This document shows, one piece after another, positions 5,975 through 6,772 of a stretch of DNA of 6,772 nt; positions within the stretch are counted from its first letter, which is position 1; every line of letters begins with the position of its first letter. The DNA is taken from the NCBI GenBank assembly GCA_916720015.1, contig CAKAPZ010000053.1, positions 1 through 6,772 of the forward strand, in the 5' to 3' direction. Source of the DNA: an uncultured Atopobium sp. Lineage in GTDB: Bacteria > Actinomycetota > Coriobacteriia > Coriobacteriales > Atopobiaceae. Both the position numbers and the translations under genes were made by a program. The notes under the pieces were generated by a model. The model saw nothing but the letters and a program-made list of their open reading frames with translations, ran no database searches and was not told the DNA's origin.

Positions 5975-6185
5975 ACAGGGTTTCTCGCCAGCAGAAGCTA
6001 GCGTAAAAGAGGATGCGTTTGCAGCGCAGATGCACTACGGACACCCTCGCATGTCGCGAGCAAACAGGGCAAAAATATTTATGCCTTTTGATGCTCTGAA
6101 AGGTTTACGAGAAGCCTTGGCAGAAAGAGAACAAGAAGCTCAAGACCATATAAAAGACTTTCATGACTTACCACACTGGTCATAG
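5964..6185 (+). CDS. YolD-like protein, presumed polymerase partner
   Basis: A small 73-residue protein with the YolD-like signature SRANRAKIFMPFDALKGL (31-48), followed by a charged helix REALAEREQEAQDHIKD. YolD-like proteins are regularly encoded beside UmuC/UvrX-type polymerases in Gram-positive bacteria and have been predicted to stand in for UmuD; this has been proposed from genome context rather than widely shown. Two starts are possible. ATG 5964 has GGAG (5951-5954) nine bases upstream. GTG 5949 has the stronger GGAGGA (5936-5941) seven bases upstream and would add five residues (MEKKP). Either start overlaps the end of the polymerase gene, so translation is coupled. A copy of the 13-base repeat encodes residues near QGFSPA at the N-terminus. 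Confidence 0.85.
   Translation: MRPKQGFSPAEASVKEDAFAAQMHYGHPRMSRANRAKIFMPFDALKGLREALAEREQEAQDHIKDFHDLPHWS
5977..5991 (+). repeat. 13-base repeat, copy 3 (15-base match)
   Basis: AGGGTTTCTCGCCAG lies just after the polymerase stop codon, inside the start of the YolD-like gene, where it encodes the segment around GFSPA. It is the same orientation as copies 1 and 2. Confidence 0.6.
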
Positions 6186-6186
6186 G

Positions 6187-6217
6187 TTTATACGATAAAA
6201 TAGACAGGTCGTATAAA
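6187..6217. repeat. Perfect 9-bp inverted repeat before membrane protein gene
   Basis: TTTATACGA (6187-6195) and TCGTATAAA (6209-6217) are exact reverse complements separated by 13 bases, with arm centres 22 bases (two helical turns) apart. The repeat begins just after the YolD-like stop and ends seven bases before the next ribosome site. Geometry suits a dimeric repressor or two-site operator. The AT-rich arms and spacer also contain -10-like words (TAAAAT at 6196, TATAAA at 6212). There is no T run, so it is not a Rho-independent terminator. Confidence 0.5.
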
Positions 6218-6234
6218 GAAATCGAGGAGGTTTC

Positions 6235-6772
6235 ATGAACCCCAAAGCAAAGATTGCCATTCCAGCAATTGTGGCTCTCATTTTTATCATCATTGATTTT
6301 GTTGCACCAGTTCAGTATCTCAGCTATTTCCACACGGTATTTAACTTTGCAACTCGTCAGACAAATCCTATTTCTCTGATTCTTGCACGTATTACCTATA
6401 TTATTTTCCTGTGCTATCTTTTTGCTGCGGTTTCAGGTCTTTTGAGGGGCTTCCGTCCTCGTCTTAGGTGGGGTCTTTCCATTCTCTCTGTAGTTGGTTT
6501 GACTTCCGCACTTACCGAGCTCTCTGTGATGATTTCTATCAGCCAGGCGGTAAACTTCACCACCCTTATTCTTAACATCATGATTGTGGGCTTCTTGTTC
6601 CTCACGGCTCTTCTTGCACTTCTCATTTGGGTTCGTGCTAAGAAAGAGTTTGACCAGCGTCAGGCTGATCTTGAGGAGGAAGAGGTTGTTGTTTCTCCAA
6701 TGCCTCTTGCTACCGAGGGCGCAGAGGTTGCTCCTGTAGTTCCTGTAACTGCAGAGGCTGCAGCAGCACCTG
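6235..6772 (+). CDS. Unrecognised four-helix membrane protein, 3' end missing
   Basis: The reading frame opens at ATG 6235, four bases after a strong ribosome site GAGGAGG (6224-6230), and runs without a stop to the window edge (179 residues seen). Four hydrophobic segments are visible: about residues 7-26, 46-69, 79-102 and 110-133. The loops are short; RGFRPRLRW (71-79) between helices 2 and 3 and VRAKKEFDQRQ (133-143) after helix 4 are basic, which by the positive-inside rule puts both in the cytoplasm. After helix 4 an acidic stretch (LEEEE, 146-150) leads to a low-complexity Ala/Val/Pro/Glu tail. I do not recognise the family and assign no function. Its codon choice looks like that of its neighbours. 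It could be co-transcribed with the polymerase cassette, as no terminator intervenes, but the inverted repeat ahead of it suggests separate control. Confidence 0.8.
   Translation, partial: MNPKAKIAIPAIVALIFIIIDFVAPVQYLSYFHTVFNFATRQTNPISLILARITYIIFLCYLFAAVSGLLRGFRPRLRWGLSILSVVGLTSALTELSVMISISQAVNFTTLILNIMIVGFLFLTALLALLIWVRAKKEFDQRQADLEEEEVVVSPMPLATEGAEVAPVVPVTAEAAAAP

Overview
The window looks like ordinary chromosomal DNA from a Gram-positive, mid-GC bacterium. Strong purine-rich ribosome binding sites, a DegV-family protein, a Y-family polymerase of the UvrX/YqjW type and a YolD-like partner all point to Firmicutes or to the Coriobacteriia (for example Atopobium/Olsenella-like lineages). That placement is an inference from gene content and codon use; there is no rRNA or other decisive marker. 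I see no transposase, integrase, CRISPR array, tRNA or rRNA.

Layout. Positions 1-92 hold the tail of an unseen upstream region and a strong hairpin terminator (41-66) that can work in both directions. An EamA/DMT drug-metabolite-type permease is on the minus strand (93-1040). A divergent regulatory region (1041-1239) separates it from a plus-strand pair: a DegV fatty-acid-binding protein (1240-2124) and a YqhD/BdhA-type iron-dependent alcohol dehydrogenase (2160-3353). After a 92-base gap comes a stand-alone PTS EIIA domain protein (3446-3904), closed by a perfect 11-bp hairpin terminator (3972-4005).

The second plus-strand unit is a compact three-gene cassette: a DJ-1/PfpI (ThiJ) protein (4055-4627), a Y-family translesion DNA polymerase (4631-5974) and a YolD-like small protein (5964-6185). 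The genes are separated by 3 bases and then overlapped by 11, so they are almost certainly co-transcribed and translationally coupled. The palindrome CGTAC-N4-GTACT at 4017-4030 lies just ahead of the cassette and resembles the Gram-positive LexA box (CGAAC-N4-GTTCG). The simplest reading is a damage or stress-inducible mutagenesis operon in which a YolD-like protein takes the place of UmuD and a DJ-1 protein adds protection against oxidants or reactive aldehydes.

The last gene (from 6235, running off the window) encodes an unrecognised four-helix membrane protein with an acidic and Ala/Pro/Val-rich tail. It is preceded by a perfect 9-bp inverted repeat.

The most unexpected non-genic signal is a 13-base word, GGGTTTCTCGCCA, present three times in the same orientation (123, 3904, 5978); two copies extend to 15 identical bases. 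It lies in three unrelated contexts, so shared protein coding does not explain it.
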